The notes: generated by a model not told the origin, from the letters alone. Counted from the stretch's first letter, positions 7,697-17,043 are shown. The stretch: 64,000 bases of DNA from JBGSMF01 sp964651475 (GCA_964651475.1 CAZYXV010000004.1:1-64000); one strand, 5' to 3'. Translations and numbers: made by a program.

Positions 7697-8638
7697 TTAA
7701 CCAACCGGCAGGTTCTGCGATACCGGCTTGGCAAACCAAAGCGTTGTTGATTGTATACGAAAACCAACCGCCTGGGCCGCGCGCTGCATGGCAACGTTTT
7801 CGCTGCTCGTGCCCAGCACAGCCGTGTCTATGCCGCGCTGCTTTAGCTTGTGGAACCCTGCCAGCAAAAGCGCCCGAGCCAGCCCTCGCCGCTGGAAATC
7901 AGGACGCGTTGCAACCGGGTCGGTGCGACCTTCATTCCGGCCAGTGCGCTCGTTCTCATCTGGGCTAATGGTACACATACAGTAAGCAGCAAATTGACCA
8001 TCGGGCGCAATGGCCAGCAAGTCTAGCTCCGCGTCGTATCCCGGCACGCGCATCATTGCCAGTCGCTCTTCGACCGTCATGTTCTCGGTGCCAAATGCGG
8101 CGCGGTGGAGCGCGACGAGCGCTTCTGCTTCCTGCTCGCCCGCCACGTGACGTATGCTAAAGCCAGCCGGCGTTGGGGGTGGGGAAATCGGCTCGTCGAG
8201 CGGGCGGACCATCTGCAGCGAGCGCGTTTCTTGCATCACAAAGCCGCACCGTTCTAGCAATGCAATCCGTTCGGCGTCATCGTCGCGGCAACTGGCGTCG
8301 AGTGTCCAGGATTCACCCCTCTCTTGCATGGAACGTTGTATGCACTTTACACCCCAGTCTACCAGCTCCGACTCGATGTTGGGATGCGCGGCCTGCCGGT
8401 CAAACTCAAACCGCAAGTTGTTGTATTGATCAACGAATGCAAAGCCAACCATCTGATCATTAGCATCAAACCACAAACGAGTATTGCCTTGCACGTTGGT
8501 CAAGGCAAGCGCTTCGCGCAAATCAACCATGCTGGGATAATCTGCGATGCGATCAGCGGGCCTGACTGCAACCAATAGATCAATCATGGATTGCAGGTCC
8601 CCGGCTCCAGAATACACGCGGCTTGTGGGGATGATCAT
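7697..8638 (-). CDS. GNAT-family N-acetyltransferase, two-domain
   Basis: A 313-residue protein with two GNAT-like halves. The second half carries the acetyl-CoA-binding motif A (DPVATRPDFQRRGLARALL, an R/Q-x-x-G-x-A loop) followed by GFHKLKQRGIDTAVLGTSSENVAMQRAAQAVGF, typical of motif B. The first half (residues 20-140) has FAFVDQYNNLRFEFDRQ and the LLERCGFVMQE pattern but a weaker motif A. The substrate cannot be told. The truncated second acetyltransferase downstream suggests the operon once encoded two such enzymes. Confidence 0.85.
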   Translation of the reverse strand: MIIPTSRVYSGAGDLQSMIDLLVAVRPADRIADYPSMVDLREALALTNVQGNTRLWFDANDQMVGFAFVDQYNNLRFEFDRQAAHPNIESELVDWGVKCIQRSMQERGESWTLDASCRDDDAERIALLERCGFVMQETRSLQMVRPLDEPISPPPTPAGFSIRHVAGEQEAEALVALHRAAFGTENMTVEERLAMMRVPGYDAELDLLAIAPDGQFAAYCMCTISPDENERTGRNEGRTDPVATRPDFQRRGLARALLLAGFHKLKQRGIDTAVLGTSSENVAMQRAAQAVGFRIQSTTLWFAKPVSQNLPVG

Positions 8639-8722
8639 TTTGGACCTCTCACTGTGGTAAGGCAGCCCAGTGGATAGAGCCTCCCGTTCGGCGGCTTTAA
8701 CACCGGATGTGTTGGCTGAAGG

Positions 8723-9244
8723 TCATACTTGCAGGAGGCGCTTTAAATCTGTGGCCCAGGCGCGAATGGCATTCCAATCCCGGTGATCGCCCTCCGACCA
8801 GACGCCGAAGAGGACACTCAAACGGAACTTGAGCCGGTCGCCAAACGACGGGATTTTGTTAATGTCCAGCGCGCCGGCAAAAAGGCCCTCGCTCACCGGC
8901 CTCACCAGCGCGCGCACCGGCTGCATAAAATCCGCCACGTGCTCGCGGTATTTGTCGGCGCCGCGCATGGCCAGCGTCATGCACACCAGGAACGCGGCAA
9001 AGGGCTTGCGGGCCAGGGCTGCTTGATGAGTCTGTATGAACTGCATGGCCTCCGGCAGCCATTGCGCCCCCTGAATGGCGCTGCCGGCCACTACCGCCCG
9101 GTACGAGGTCAGGTCCTTCACCTCTTTCATCGGGAGCACGTCCACCTGCGCTCCGTTTTCGGCCAGGGTTTGGCCGATGGCCTGAGCTACGCCGGCGGTA
9201 GAGCCAGCCCGGCTGGCGTAAGTCACAAGGATTTTGTCGTTCAT
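8723..9244 (-). CDS. Flavodoxin-domain protein (HemG-like)
   Basis: A 173-residue flavodoxin-fold protein. The FMN phosphate loop is TYASRAGSTAGVAQAIG at residues 9-25, followed by YRAVVAGSAIQGAQWLPEA and FLVCMTLA, the order of the flavodoxin_5 family that includes protoporphyrinogen oxidase HemG. The C-terminal DHRDWNAIRAWATDL is also typical. No heme genes are nearby, so the specific reaction is not known; an FMN-dependent electron carrier or oxidase is the safe call. Confidence 0.8.
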   Translation of the reverse strand: MNDKILVTYASRAGSTAGVAQAIGQTLAENGAQVDVLPMKEVKDLTSYRAVVAGSAIQGAQWLPEAMQFIQTHQAALARKPFAAFLVCMTLAMRGADKYREHVADFMQPVRALVRPVSEGLFAGALDINKIPSFGDRLKFRLSVLFGVWSEGDHRDWNAIRAWATDLKRLLQV

Positions 9245-9341
9245 CGCATTTGTCTCCGTGGATAGATTTAATTCGTCCGCTCTGGTGATTCCTTCAACGT
9301 CTATGCTGATAGACCTTTGCCGTTTGCTTCTGGGCCTTGGG

Positions 9342-9710
9342 TTACGTCTTGCGGGCCGAACGGATGGCCTCTTCTATTTCGCAAATTTCTACCGGCTTGA
9401 TCAGGTAAGCGGCCGGGTCCAACGCCATTGCCTGTCCTCTCAGGTTCGAATCCTGATAGCCGGTGGTAAAAATGATCAAAGCCGAGGAGAAAGCGCTGAT
9501 TTGCCGGGCCGCTTCAATGCCGTCCATGTCGCCCGTCAGGCGAGTGTCCATCAACACTACGTCGGGGTCTTCTTTTCTCGCGCTTTCGATAGCTTGTTCT
9601 CCGCTGGCGACCATCTCGCAAACCTCGTAGCCGGCCTCGATCAGGCTCATTCTAAGCGCCAGCGCAATCAACGATTCATCTTCGACAATCAGGATTTTGA
9701 GCTTTTTCAT
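9342..9710 (-). CDS. Single-domain response regulator (CheY-like)
   Basis: A 122-residue receiver only: ILIVEDESLIALALRMSLIEAGYEVCEMVASGEQAIESARKEDPDVVLMDTRLTGDMDGIEAARQI. The acidic pocket is E11-D12, the phosphoacceptor D53 in LMDTRL, then T83 (IIFTTGYQD) and the Lys in LIKPVE near residue 105. It is the last gene of a four-gene two-component operon, 3 bp after the stop of the receiver-PAS-kinase gene. It is probably phosphorylated by that HisKA_2-type kinase, since such kinases often pair with stand-alone receivers of this kind. Confidence 0.9.
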   Translation of the reverse strand: MKKLKILIVEDESLIALALRMSLIEAGYEVCEMVASGEQAIESARKEDPDVVLMDTRLTGDMDGIEAARQISAFSSALIIFTTGYQDSNLRGQAMALDPAAYLIKPVEICEIEEAIRSARKT

Positions 9711-9713
9711 TGG

Positions 9714-11117
9714 TCACACCCTGGGCGCGTATAAATCGTCCTTAAATCGTATCTGGCAGGCTACGCCTTGTTCCACGTCAAAGATCACCTGCCCCTTGAG
9801 CTGCCTTTCTCCAAGCGCGAAAATGTTTTGCAGTCCCAGGCGGCCATCCCGTCTGAAATCAAAGCCACGCGGCGCGCCCACGCCGTTATCGGCCACTCGC
9901 AGCCAAATTTCTCCGCTTTCCCCTCTGCTCAGATGAACCCTGATCTCGCCGGCCCGGTCTGCGGGGAACGCGTGTTTGAGCGAGTTGGAAATCAACTCGC
10001 TCAAGATCAGGCCGCACGGGATGGCGGAATCAATCAGCACAAACACGTCGTCCATCTCTAAAACGACGGACAGCTTGTCAGGTGGAACCTGGCAACTTGC
10101 CATCAAAAACCTGATCAAGTCGCCGATGTATTCTTTCAGGTTGACGCGAGAAAGGTCTTGGGCCTCGTACAGCTTTTGGTGCACCAATGCCATAGAATGG
10201 ATGCGGTTCTGGGTGTCTTTTAATATGGCCTGTAAACGCGCGTCTGCCACGCCAGCGGCCTGCAGTTTGAGCAGGGAGATGATGACCTGCATGTTGTTCT
10301 TGGTGCGATGGTACAGTTCGCGCAGCAGGGTTTCTTTTTCGGCCAGCGCCTTTCTGATTTGTTCCTCCGCCCGTTTGCGCTCGGTGACGTCGCGGGCGGC
10401 GGCGTAGATGAGCTTGCCGATGGGAATCGAGCGCCACTCGATCCAACGATACGAGCCGTCCTTGCATCGGTAGCGATTCTCGAAATTCAAAACGCTGTCC
10501 TGGTTTTCGAGTTGGGACATGGCGGCCAGCGTCGCCTGGAGATCGTCCGGGTGAACCAGGTCGAGAAAGCGGCGGCCTTCGAGTTCGGCCAGGGCGTAGC
10601 CGAGCGTTTTTTCCCACTCGGGGTTCAGGCGGTGAAAGTATCCATCGGTGTCGGCGATGCACAAGAGATCGAGGCTCGCCGTAAAGTACCGATCCAGTTC
10701 TTCTGTCTTGGCGCGCAGCGCCTCCTCCGCCCGCTTGCGCTCTCGCCGATTGTGTGCATCACGCAGAGCGCGCTGGCTCGCCGGCGCCAGCCGCGCCAGC
10801 TTTTGCTTAACAACGTAATCGGTCGCGCCTTGCGTGAGACCCTCAATGGCGGCGTCTTCGCCCAGGGTGCCGGAGACAAAAATAAACGGTACGTCGGGGC
10901 ACTCTTGCTGCGCCAGGCGCAGCGCGGCCATGCCATTGTACCCCGGCAGAGAGTAATCCGCCAGGATGAGGTCGTATCCGTCCCGGCGCACGGCCTGGCC
11001 GAATTCGTCGCCCGTTTGGACGCGAGTGATCTGGCACGCCATCCCCCCCAATTGGAGTGTGGCCTGAACGAGTTCTGCATCTACGGCGTTATCTTCCAAA
11101 TGTAGAATGTGAACCAT
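9714..11117 (-). CDS. Receiver-PAS-HisKA_2 histidine kinase
   Basis: A 467-residue hybrid. Residues 1-120 are a receiver (ED at 8-9, D54 in LADYSLPG). Residues 141-250 are a PAS domain (LCIADTDGYFHRLNPEWEK, HPDDLQATL, RDVTERKRAEE). From about residue 260 there is a HisKA_2 dimerisation domain with phosphoacceptor H270 (LRELYHRTKNNMQVIISLL), then a HATPase domain (LSELISNSLKHAFP, VADNGVGAPRG). It was started at 11117 (MVHILHLEDN), where the receiver begins; the longer open frame is unrelated. Its PAS-coding DNA is nearly identical to a segment of the MASE1 kinase gene. The N-terminal receiver is probably fed by an upstream kinase, making a relay. Confidence 0.88.
   Translation of the reverse strand: MVHILHLEDNAVDAELVQATLQLGGMACQITRVQTGDEFGQAVRRDGYDLILADYSLPGYNGMAALRLAQQECPDVPFIFVSGTLGEDAAIEGLTQGATDYVVKQKLARLAPASQRALRDAHNRRERKRAEEALRAKTEELDRYFTASLDLLCIADTDGYFHRLNPEWEKTLGYALAELEGRRFLDLVHPDDLQATLAAMSQLENQDSVLNFENRYRCKDGSYRWIEWRSIPIGKLIYAAARDVTERKRAEEQIRKALAEKETLLRELYHRTKNNMQVIISLLKLQAAGVADARLQAILKDTQNRIHSMALVHQKLYEAQDLSRVNLKEYIGDLIRFLMASCQVPPDKLSVVLEMDDVFVLIDSAIPCGLILSELISNSLKHAFPADRAGEIRVHLSRGESGEIWLRVADNGVGAPRGFDFRRDGRLGLQNIFALGERQLKGQVIFDVEQGVACQIRFKDDLYAPRV
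10378..10719. repeat. Duplicated PAS-coding segment, copy A (copy B 13498-13839)
   Basis: These 342 bp match 13498-13839 at a constant offset of 3120 bp with only three mismatches (near 10422, 10427 and 10440). Both copies encode the same PAS domain in frame. Sequence flanking both sides diverges at once, so this is a sharply bounded duplication or gene conversion between two kinases of one operon. Confidence 0.9.
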
Positions 11118-11169
11118 AGGCTCTATTATAGTGTCTCTCCTTTTGCCCGTCAAAAGATGAACGCCGGGG

Positions 11170-11622
11170 TTATGATTCCCGCGCGCCACTGGCGGGCGCT
11201 TGGTTGATGAGGGCCCAGAAAACGCCGATACTCTTGATGGCCTCGACAAATTCCGCAAAATGAACTGGCTTTGCCACATAAGCGTTGGCGCCCAAGTTGT
11301 AGCACTCGTCCAGGTCGTGACCTTCGCCCGAAGAGGTCAGGACGACGATGGGAATGACGCGCATGCGCTCGTCCGCTTTGATGCGCTTCAAGACTTGAAT
11401 GCCGTCCAGCCTGGGCATCTGGAGGTCGAGCAAAATCACCACCGGGTTTTCGGCGGGGCGCGCGGCAAAATCCCCGCAGCAGTAAAGATAGTCCAGCGCC
11501 TCGACGCCATCGCGCGCGACGACGATCCTGTTGGCGAGGTTGTACTCGGCCAGCGCAGTTAGCGTCAGTTCGATATCCTGAGGATCATCTTCGACGAGTA
11601 GAATAGGCCGGGGGGATTTCAT
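11170..11622 (-). CDS. Rcp1-like response regulator
   Basis: A 150-residue receiver of the Rcp1 type (cyanobacterial phytochrome partner). It starts MKSPRPILLVEDDPQDIEL; the spacing between the acidic pocket and D66 (VVILLDLQMPRLDG) is lengthened by DYLYCCGDFAARPAENP, the insertion typical of Rcp1 relatives. T96 lies in VVLTSSGEGHDL and the Lys in YVAKPVHFAEF. It starts 2 bp after the stop of the MASE1-PAS kinase, whose HisKA end (SVSHDLRAPL) is also of the phytochrome-like type, so the two are probably a pair. The start at 11622 was chosen because the receiver begins there. Confidence 0.88.
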   Translation of the reverse strand: MKSPRPILLVEDDPQDIELTLTALAEYNLANRIVVARDGVEALDYLYCCGDFAARPAENPVVILLDLQMPRLDGIQVLKRIKADERMRVIPIVVLTSSGEGHDLDECYNLGANAYVAKPVHFAEFVEAIKSIGVFWALINQAPASGARES

Positions 11623-11624
11623 AG

Positions 11625-14600
11625 TTATGCTCCTTGAACAGGGTGGGGAAGGGAAAAATAAAACGTTGCGCCGTGGCCAACCCATCCTTCCGCCCAGGTG
11701 CGCCCGCCGTGGCGGCTGATAATCCGCCGGACATTGGCCAGTCCGATTCCGGTACCCTCAAATTCGTCGGCGCGGTGCAAGCGTTGAAAGACGCCAAAGA
11801 GCTTGTCGGCATACTCCATGTCAAAGCCGGCGCCGTTATCGCGGACAAAGACGATGGTTTCCGTTCCTTCGCCCGGCAGGCAGCCGATCTCGATGTCTGC
11901 CGGCTCACACTGGCGGGTGAATTTCAAGGCATTCGAAATCAGGTTGACGAACACCACGCGCAGCAAGGCGCGATCCGCCGTGACCACCGGCAAATCGGCA
12001 ATGCGCCAGTGGATGGTTCTGCCCGCCGCATCCGGCGCGAGTTCCTGGATCACCTCACGGGTCAGATCCTGCAGCGCCACCTGCGTTTTGGACATTTCAC
12101 TGCGCCCCATCCGAGAGAAAGAAAGAAGGTCGTCAATCAATGCCCCCATGCGCTTGGCGGCATTCGAGATGGTGTCCATGTAATGTTGGCTCTGCGCGTC
12201 GAGCGAACCGGCCGTTCTTTTTTCGAGCAGTTCCAGGAACCCCCCAATGTGGCGCAGCGGCGCGCGCAGGTCGTGCGAGACCGAGTAGGCAAACGCTTGC
12301 AATTCCTGGTTTGCGGCTTGCAGTTGCGCGGTCCGGTCCAGGACGCGCTGCTCCAGTTCCTGGTTAAGCCGGAGAATTTCTTCTTCCGCCCGCTTGCGCT
12401 CGCTGATGTCGCGCGTAATGGAAAGAATGCACGCTTCGCCGTCCACGACGATAGGCACGGCCGACATCAGGCCGGTTCTGATCGAGCCGTCTTTTAGCCG
12501 GAACCGCGCCTCGAGGTTTGTTACTCTGCCGTGGTTGCGCAGTCCCTGCACCAGGCGGGCGCGATCATCCGGATTGGCCCAGATGTTGATGTCCAGAGAT
12601 GACTTGCCGTGAACGTCGGCGGCAGTATAGCCGGTCAATTGCGTAAAACCCTCGTTGATCTCAAGATATAATCCATCTGCCAGGCGATTGATGTTGATTG
12701 AATCCGGCGAGGTGTGGAAGGCTTGAGAGAATTTTTCTTCCGATAAGCGCAGCGCGTCCTCTATCTGCTTGCGCTCGGTGATGTCACGGGCAGTTGAGAG
12801 GGCGCCGATCACCTGCCCCTCGCTCCCCTGGAGCACTTTGCACCACCACGCGAGAAGGCGTTCTTGTCCATCCTTCCTCCGCTGCCAACTTTCCACGTAA
12901 AACGTGTCCAGGCTACCATTGAAGAGAGGTCGAACTTGTGTGTACGTTTCTTGTTCGCCTACAAAGTAATACGAGGCTTCCTTACCAATGACATCGTCGC
13001 CAAAAAATTCGTACCCGGCAGGATTGGCCCATCTGTACACCTTGTTTACGTCCACCTCCATGATGATGTCGGGAATCTCTGTGAGGATAGCCTGGTGGCG
13101 CGTTTGCAGTTGGTGTAGCGTTTCCTCCGCCTGCTTGCGCGCGGTGATGTCTTTGACAAAAACCGCAATGCCGCGCCTGGACGGATAGGCGCTGATCTCA
13201 AAGACATAGCGCTTGCCTTTGAGAACGCCCTCGTTCACAAAAGTCCGGGGCTGCCGCGTCGTCAGCGCGTCCCGATATATCTCTACGGCTCTCTGTACCT
13301 CTGGCGTGTCTGGGAAAATCTCCAGGATAGATTTGCCGAGCGCATCCCGCGCCGAGATTCCCACCAGGGTTTCCGATGCCTTGTTCCAATAAGTATACCG
13401 CAGGTCCTGGTCCATTGCGAAAAAAACGTCGGCGATACTATCGGCCAGTTCTCGGAAAGCCGCCTCGCTCTCGCGCAGCGCCTCTTCTGCCCGTTTGCGC
13501 TCGGTGACGTCGCGGGCGGCGGCGTAGATGAGCTTGCCGATAGGAAGCGAGCGCCACTCAATCCAACGATACGAGCCGTCCTTGCATCGGTAGCGATTCT
13601 CGAAATTCAAAACGCTGTCCTGGTTTTCGAGTTGGGACATGGCGGCCAGCGTCGCCTGGAGATCGTCCGGGTGAACCAGGTCGAGAAAGCGGCGGCCTTC
13701 GAGTTCGGCCAGGGCGTAGCCGAGCGTTTTTTCCCACTCGGGGTTCAGGCGGTGAAAGTATCCATCGGTGTCGGCGATGCACAAGAGATCGAGGCTCGCC
13801 GTAAAGTACCGATCCAGTTCTTCTGTCTTGGCGCGCAGGCGGATTTGGTCCTCGCGAGAAGACTGCTCGGCGGACCTGGCCTCCGCGTAACTGGAGGCGA
13901 GCAGCATCCCGGTGATGGCCGTAATCCCCAAAAAAGCCTGCACCAGCAGCAAACGCCCCGTTGGGCTTTCGCCGCCCAAGGGGGATGGACCGGCGCTCAC
14001 CGCAGCGCTGGTGATCGCGATACCCGCCAGCGCGACGAGTGCGAGCGTTGCACCCCGCTGCCCAAATCGCAGGGCGGGCCAGGCAAGCAGCGCGGCGAGC
14101 ATGTAGGGTTGCGACGCAAAGATGTGGGAAATAGCTATGGCGTTGAACGATAGCCACGCCGCCGCGCACCATAGAATCGAGAATATTCCGAACTCGAGCG
14201 CCCGGCCCCAGCGCACGCCAGATAACGAGTCCCAAAATTTGACCCACGTGACGATGGTGGGCGTGATCAGCAAGATGCCGAGTCCATCAACAATCCACCA
14301 CGTTATCCAGAAACTCCAAAATGATGCGCCAGAGATAAGAGCGGCCGTGCCGGCGCCGATGAAAGCGGTGCAGGCGTTCACACCCGTTGCCCCGACAATC
14401 AATGCTACTACTTGCCTAACGCGGTCAAACCTCACATTTTCCCCACAACGACGGAAAATCAGCCACGCGCACGCCAGCGATTCAAGAACATTCGCCGCCA
14501 TAAAACCGACGCTGGCGACGAATGGCCGCCCTGCTAACAGATTGGCCGCATTGCCGGCCACAAAGAGGGTCGCGGCCATGGCGGGCCACAGGCGGCGCGG

Positions 14601-14789
14601 GCTGAGCAGGAACGCCGCCAGCCCAACGCCGCCGGCCGGCCAAATTGCCATAAGGACTCGGTTCGCGTCAGGGAACAGGAATGCCACCTGGTGAGCGAGA
14701 AAATAAGCCAGCGCGGTGGACCAAAGAGCAGCCTGCCCAGGGGAGAAGCAAGCAGGAACAAGCCGCCCGGTAGGGTTGCCGTTGTTCAT
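11625..14789 (-). CDS. MASE1 multi-PAS histidine kinase
   Basis: A 1054-residue sensor kinase. Residues 15-305 are a MASE1 integral membrane domain with about eight hydrophobic helices (LWSTALAYFLAHQVAFLFP, WPAGGVGLAAFLL). Four PAS/PAC units follow (about 330-435, 440-560, 565-690, 690-815), each ending in a T/S-ERK-linker such as RDVTERKRAEE. A HisKA domain with H839 (FAYSVSHDLRAPL) and a HATPase domain (LISNALKFT, DNGAGFDM, GTGIGLANV) complete it. The first PAS is the copy shared with the downstream kinase. GGAG precedes the ATG. It heads the operon with the Rcp1-like regulator; the ligand is unknown, and MASE1 proteins are only broadly described as sensory. Confidence 0.92.
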   Translation of the reverse strand: MNNGNPTGRLVPACFSPGQAALWSTALAYFLAHQVAFLFPDANRVLMAIWPAGGVGLAAFLLSPRRLWPAMAATLFVAGNAANLLAGRPFVASVGFMAANVLESLACAWLIFRRCGENVRFDRVRQVVALIVGATGVNACTAFIGAGTAALISGASFWSFWITWWIVDGLGILLITPTIVTWVKFWDSLSGVRWGRALEFGIFSILWCAAAWLSFNAIAISHIFASQPYMLAALLAWPALRFGQRGATLALVALAGIAITSAAVSAGPSPLGGESPTGRLLLVQAFLGITAITGMLLASSYAEARSAEQSSREDQIRLRAKTEELDRYFTASLDLLCIADTDGYFHRLNPEWEKTLGYALAELEGRRFLDLVHPDDLQATLAAMSQLENQDSVLNFENRYRCKDGSYRWIEWRSLPIGKLIYAAARDVTERKRAEEALRESEAAFRELADSIADVFFAMDQDLRYTYWNKASETLVGISARDALGKSILEIFPDTPEVQRAVEIYRDALTTRQPRTFVNEGVLKGKRYVFEISAYPSRRGIAVFVKDITARKQAEETLHQLQTRHQAILTEIPDIIMEVDVNKVYRWANPAGYEFFGDDVIGKEASYYFVGEQETYTQVRPLFNGSLDTFYVESWQRRKDGQERLLAWWCKVLQGSEGQVIGALSTARDITERKQIEDALRLSEEKFSQAFHTSPDSININRLADGLYLEINEGFTQLTGYTAADVHGKSSLDINIWANPDDRARLVQGLRNHGRVTNLEARFRLKDGSIRTGLMSAVPIVVDGEACILSITRDISERKRAEEEILRLNQELEQRVLDRTAQLQAANQELQAFAYSVSHDLRAPLRHIGGFLELLEKRTAGSLDAQSQHYMDTISNAAKRMGALIDDLLSFSRMGRSEMSKTQVALQDLTREVIQELAPDAAGRTIHWRIADLPVVTADRALLRVVFVNLISNALKFTRQCEPADIEIGCLPGEGTETIVFVRDNGAGFDMEYADKLFGVFQRLHRADEFEGTGIGLANVRRIISRHGGRTWAEGWVGHGATFYFSLPHPVQGA
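13498..13839. repeat. Duplicated PAS-coding segment, copy B (copy A 10378-10719)
   Basis: This is the second copy of the 342-bp PAS block, inside the MASE1 kinase gene. Three base differences from copy A change at most one residue in the compared stretch (WRSLPIGK here, WRSIPIGK in copy A). Confidence 0.9.
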
Positions 14790-14826
14790 GTAACACTCCT
14801 TTCCGCTGCATTCCCAAAATGATGGC

Positions 14827-16710
14827 CTAACCGTTCAAGCGCATCGCTCCAGCGAACTCGCGTTGAAACTCGGGCACAGCCGTCAGCTCCACGTATTCCA
14901 CGCGCCGGGCGATCTCTGCGGCGCGCTCGCGTTCGCGCATCGAAAGCAGCGCCATGCGCGCGCCCGCTCCCGCCGCGTTGCCGATTTGCCGGAAGCGCGA
15001 TCTTTCCACGCGCGGGAACAAGCCAATGTCTATCCCGCTTTGCACGTCCAGATAGGTGCCAAACGCCCCCGCGATAACGACGCCTTGCACGTCCGCCTCG
15101 GTCAACCTTGCCTCTTTCAGCAAGATAGCTAGTCCGGCGCGAATGGCGGCTTTGGCCAGTTGAACCTCGGAAATGTCGGCGCGAGAAAGCGTGATTTCTC
15201 GCCCGTCGTTCGACTCGCCAGCCACGAGGATGAAACGGTCGCCGCGCACGCGCGGGTGGGCGCGGAACGCGCCGCGCGCATCCAAAATCCCCGCCCGGCG
15301 CAGTTGCGCGATGAGGTCGAGAATCCCCGATCCACACAACCCCACTGGCGGCGCATCGTTCACCGTCTTGAAATGCACCTCGTCGCCATGAATGGCCACG
15401 CGCTCGATAGCGCCCGGCGCGGCGCGCATGCCGTGCTGGATGTGGGCACCCTCAAAAGCCGGGCCGGAAGCCGTCGAGCAGGACCACAACTTGCCGCCGG
15501 CGCGCAGGCAAATCTCGGTGTTTGTGCCGATATCCAGGCCGAGTTGATTCTGCTCTGCGTCTCCGCAGCTAAAATCTCCCAGCCCCGAAGCCAGCAGCAT
15601 CGCCACGTGGTCGGCGCCCACAAAGCCCGCAATGTTGGGCAGCAGGTGAATGTATGCGCCCGGTGCCAGCGCCAGTCCCACCTCGCGCGCCTTGATGTCG
15701 AGCGGGTCGGATACTGCCGCGACGTACGGCGCCAGGCCCAGCTGGCTCACCGGCAGCCCTGCAAATAGATGATGCATGGCCGTGTTGCCCACGATGACGG
15801 CGTCGGCAATATCGGCTGCCTCCGCGCCCGCCTGCGCGCACAGCGAGGCAGCCATGTCATTGATCGAGTCCACCACACTTTCTTGCAGCGTGATTGCCCG
15901 GTTCTGCTCCTCGTCTCGCGTTTTTCTTGTCTCCCCTTGCATCACGTAGGCAATGCGCGACATTACGTCTTCGCCGTAAGCGATTTGTGGATTCATCGCG
16001 CCGGCCGCGCCCAGCGTCTGGCCTGATTCGAGATCGAGCAGAAAAGCCGCCAGCTTGGTTGTGCCGATGTCTACGGCCAATCCCAACAAATCGTGTCGCG
16101 GCCGGTCTTTTAGCCACGCCGATGGCCGCACGGCAACCACTTCGCGCCCCACACCCAATGCCCTGAGTACAACCCGCGCCCGCCACTCCCACGCGCGCAA
16201 GGCGCCTGATAACTGGCGCAGAACGAGCGTATCAAACGAGACGGGGGAGGCAGGCATCCCGAGCGCCTCGACCAGCCGCGTAGTATCGGCGCGCAAATCA
16301 CGGAGCGTCGGCGCGGCCAGTTTCACATCTTGCGCCACGGCCGCCGGTTCGAGTGCGGCGTTGAACGCTTCGCTTTCCACTTGCGTGCGCTGCGCGGTGA
16401 TCAGCGATTCAGGCGGGACGTGGACGCGCACGTTGCTCTCAACGCTGGTTTGACACGCCAGCCTCACGCCGCGCGCCAAATCGTCGGGCGCTATCTCGGT
16501 TTGTTCGGTGAGGGTGGGAGCAGATACCTGGCCGCTCAAGACGCGCACCACGCATCGCCCGCACGCTCCCTCGCCTCCGCACACTGCCGCCAGCATTACA
16601 CCGGCCTGCTGCGCCGCCGCCAGCAGCGTGCTGCCCGGTGTGCAAGCCACACGCCTGCCCACAGGTTCAAAGTCAACTTGGAATTTATCCGCCACTGTCT
16701 TTTTGCCCAT
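14827..16710 (-). CDS. ASKHA ferredoxin protein (corrinoid activator RamA/RACo type)
   Basis: A 627-residue protein. Residues 8-95 are a plant-type [2Fe-2S] ferredoxin with C44, C50, C53 and C86 (CGGEGACGRC and LACQT). The rest, from about 200, is the RACo middle and C-terminal ASKHA ATPase region (GLAVDIGTTKLAAFLLDLESG; LDIGTNTEICLR; GLCGSGILDLIA; GVVIAGAFGTYLD). Such proteins use ATP to reduce cobalt(II) corrinoid proteins back to the active cobalt(I) state for methyl transfer. No methyltransferase or corrinoid protein lies in the window, so its client must be elsewhere. It follows the small membrane protein gene by 3 bp. Confidence 0.88.
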   Translation of the reverse strand: MGKKTVADKFQVDFEPVGRRVACTPGSTLLAAAQQAGVMLAAVCGGEGACGRCVVRVLSGQVSAPTLTEQTEIAPDDLARGVRLACQTSVESNVRVHVPPESLITAQRTQVESEAFNAALEPAAVAQDVKLAAPTLRDLRADTTRLVEALGMPASPVSFDTLVLRQLSGALRAWEWRARVVLRALGVGREVVAVRPSAWLKDRPRHDLLGLAVDIGTTKLAAFLLDLESGQTLGAAGAMNPQIAYGEDVMSRIAYVMQGETRKTRDEEQNRAITLQESVVDSINDMAASLCAQAGAEAADIADAVIVGNTAMHHLFAGLPVSQLGLAPYVAAVSDPLDIKAREVGLALAPGAYIHLLPNIAGFVGADHVAMLLASGLGDFSCGDAEQNQLGLDIGTNTEICLRAGGKLWSCSTASGPAFEGAHIQHGMRAAPGAIERVAIHGDEVHFKTVNDAPPVGLCGSGILDLIAQLRRAGILDARGAFRAHPRVRGDRFILVAGESNDGREITLSRADISEVQLAKAAIRAGLAILLKEARLTEADVQGVVIAGAFGTYLDVQSGIDIGLFPRVERSRFRQIGNAAGAGARMALLSMRERERAAEIARRVEYVELTAVPEFQREFAGAMRLNG

Positions 16711-16713
16711 TTT

Positions 16714-17043
16714 CTACGGTTTGCTCAAGATGGTGATAAAGAGCGCGCCGACAATTAAAAGAACGAGGATGATCTTGATGATGCCGGCTACACAGCCGGC
16801 GTAAATCTGAACCGGGCTTGGCCCATGATCTATGGGGCTGAAATATCTTGTCACAGCCTTCCACCAGCGCCCTAGCTGCCACGAGAGCACTATCAGCGCG
16901 ACGATGATGACCGTTCCCCAAAGAAAGCCGGTCCGATACGACTGATCGCTCTGGCACGGCTTGATAATCCACATCTGGATAGAAGCAGCCACAACATTGA
17001 GAAGGCGGACAATCCACCTGAGCAGAGCGGCGATCCAATCCAT
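16714..17043 (-). CDS. Small membrane protein, 109 aa
   Basis: The protein starts MDWIAALLRWIVRLLNVVAAS. It has a hydrophobic first helix, a second (LWGTVIIVALIVLSWQLG) and a C-terminal third (AGCVAGIIKIILVLLIVGALFI). The middle is short and basic. I do not recognise a family. The ATG at 17043 follows GGAGG at proper spacing; the two upstream ATGs lie in or too near that site. It is coupled to the ASKHA gene downstream (3-bp gap), but no functional link is known. Confidence 0.6.
   Translation of the reverse strand: MDWIAALLRWIVRLLNVVAASIQMWIIKPCQSDQSYRTGFLWGTVIIVALIVLSWQLGRWWKAVTRYFSPIDHGPSPVQIYAGCVAGIIKIILVLLIVGALFITILSKP

Noticed and set aside
9443..9453. GGTTCGAATCC, a tRNA T-loop-like sequence
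   Set aside because: It lies inside the CheY-like gene, encodes part of its conserved receiver, and no acceptor or anticodon stems surround it.
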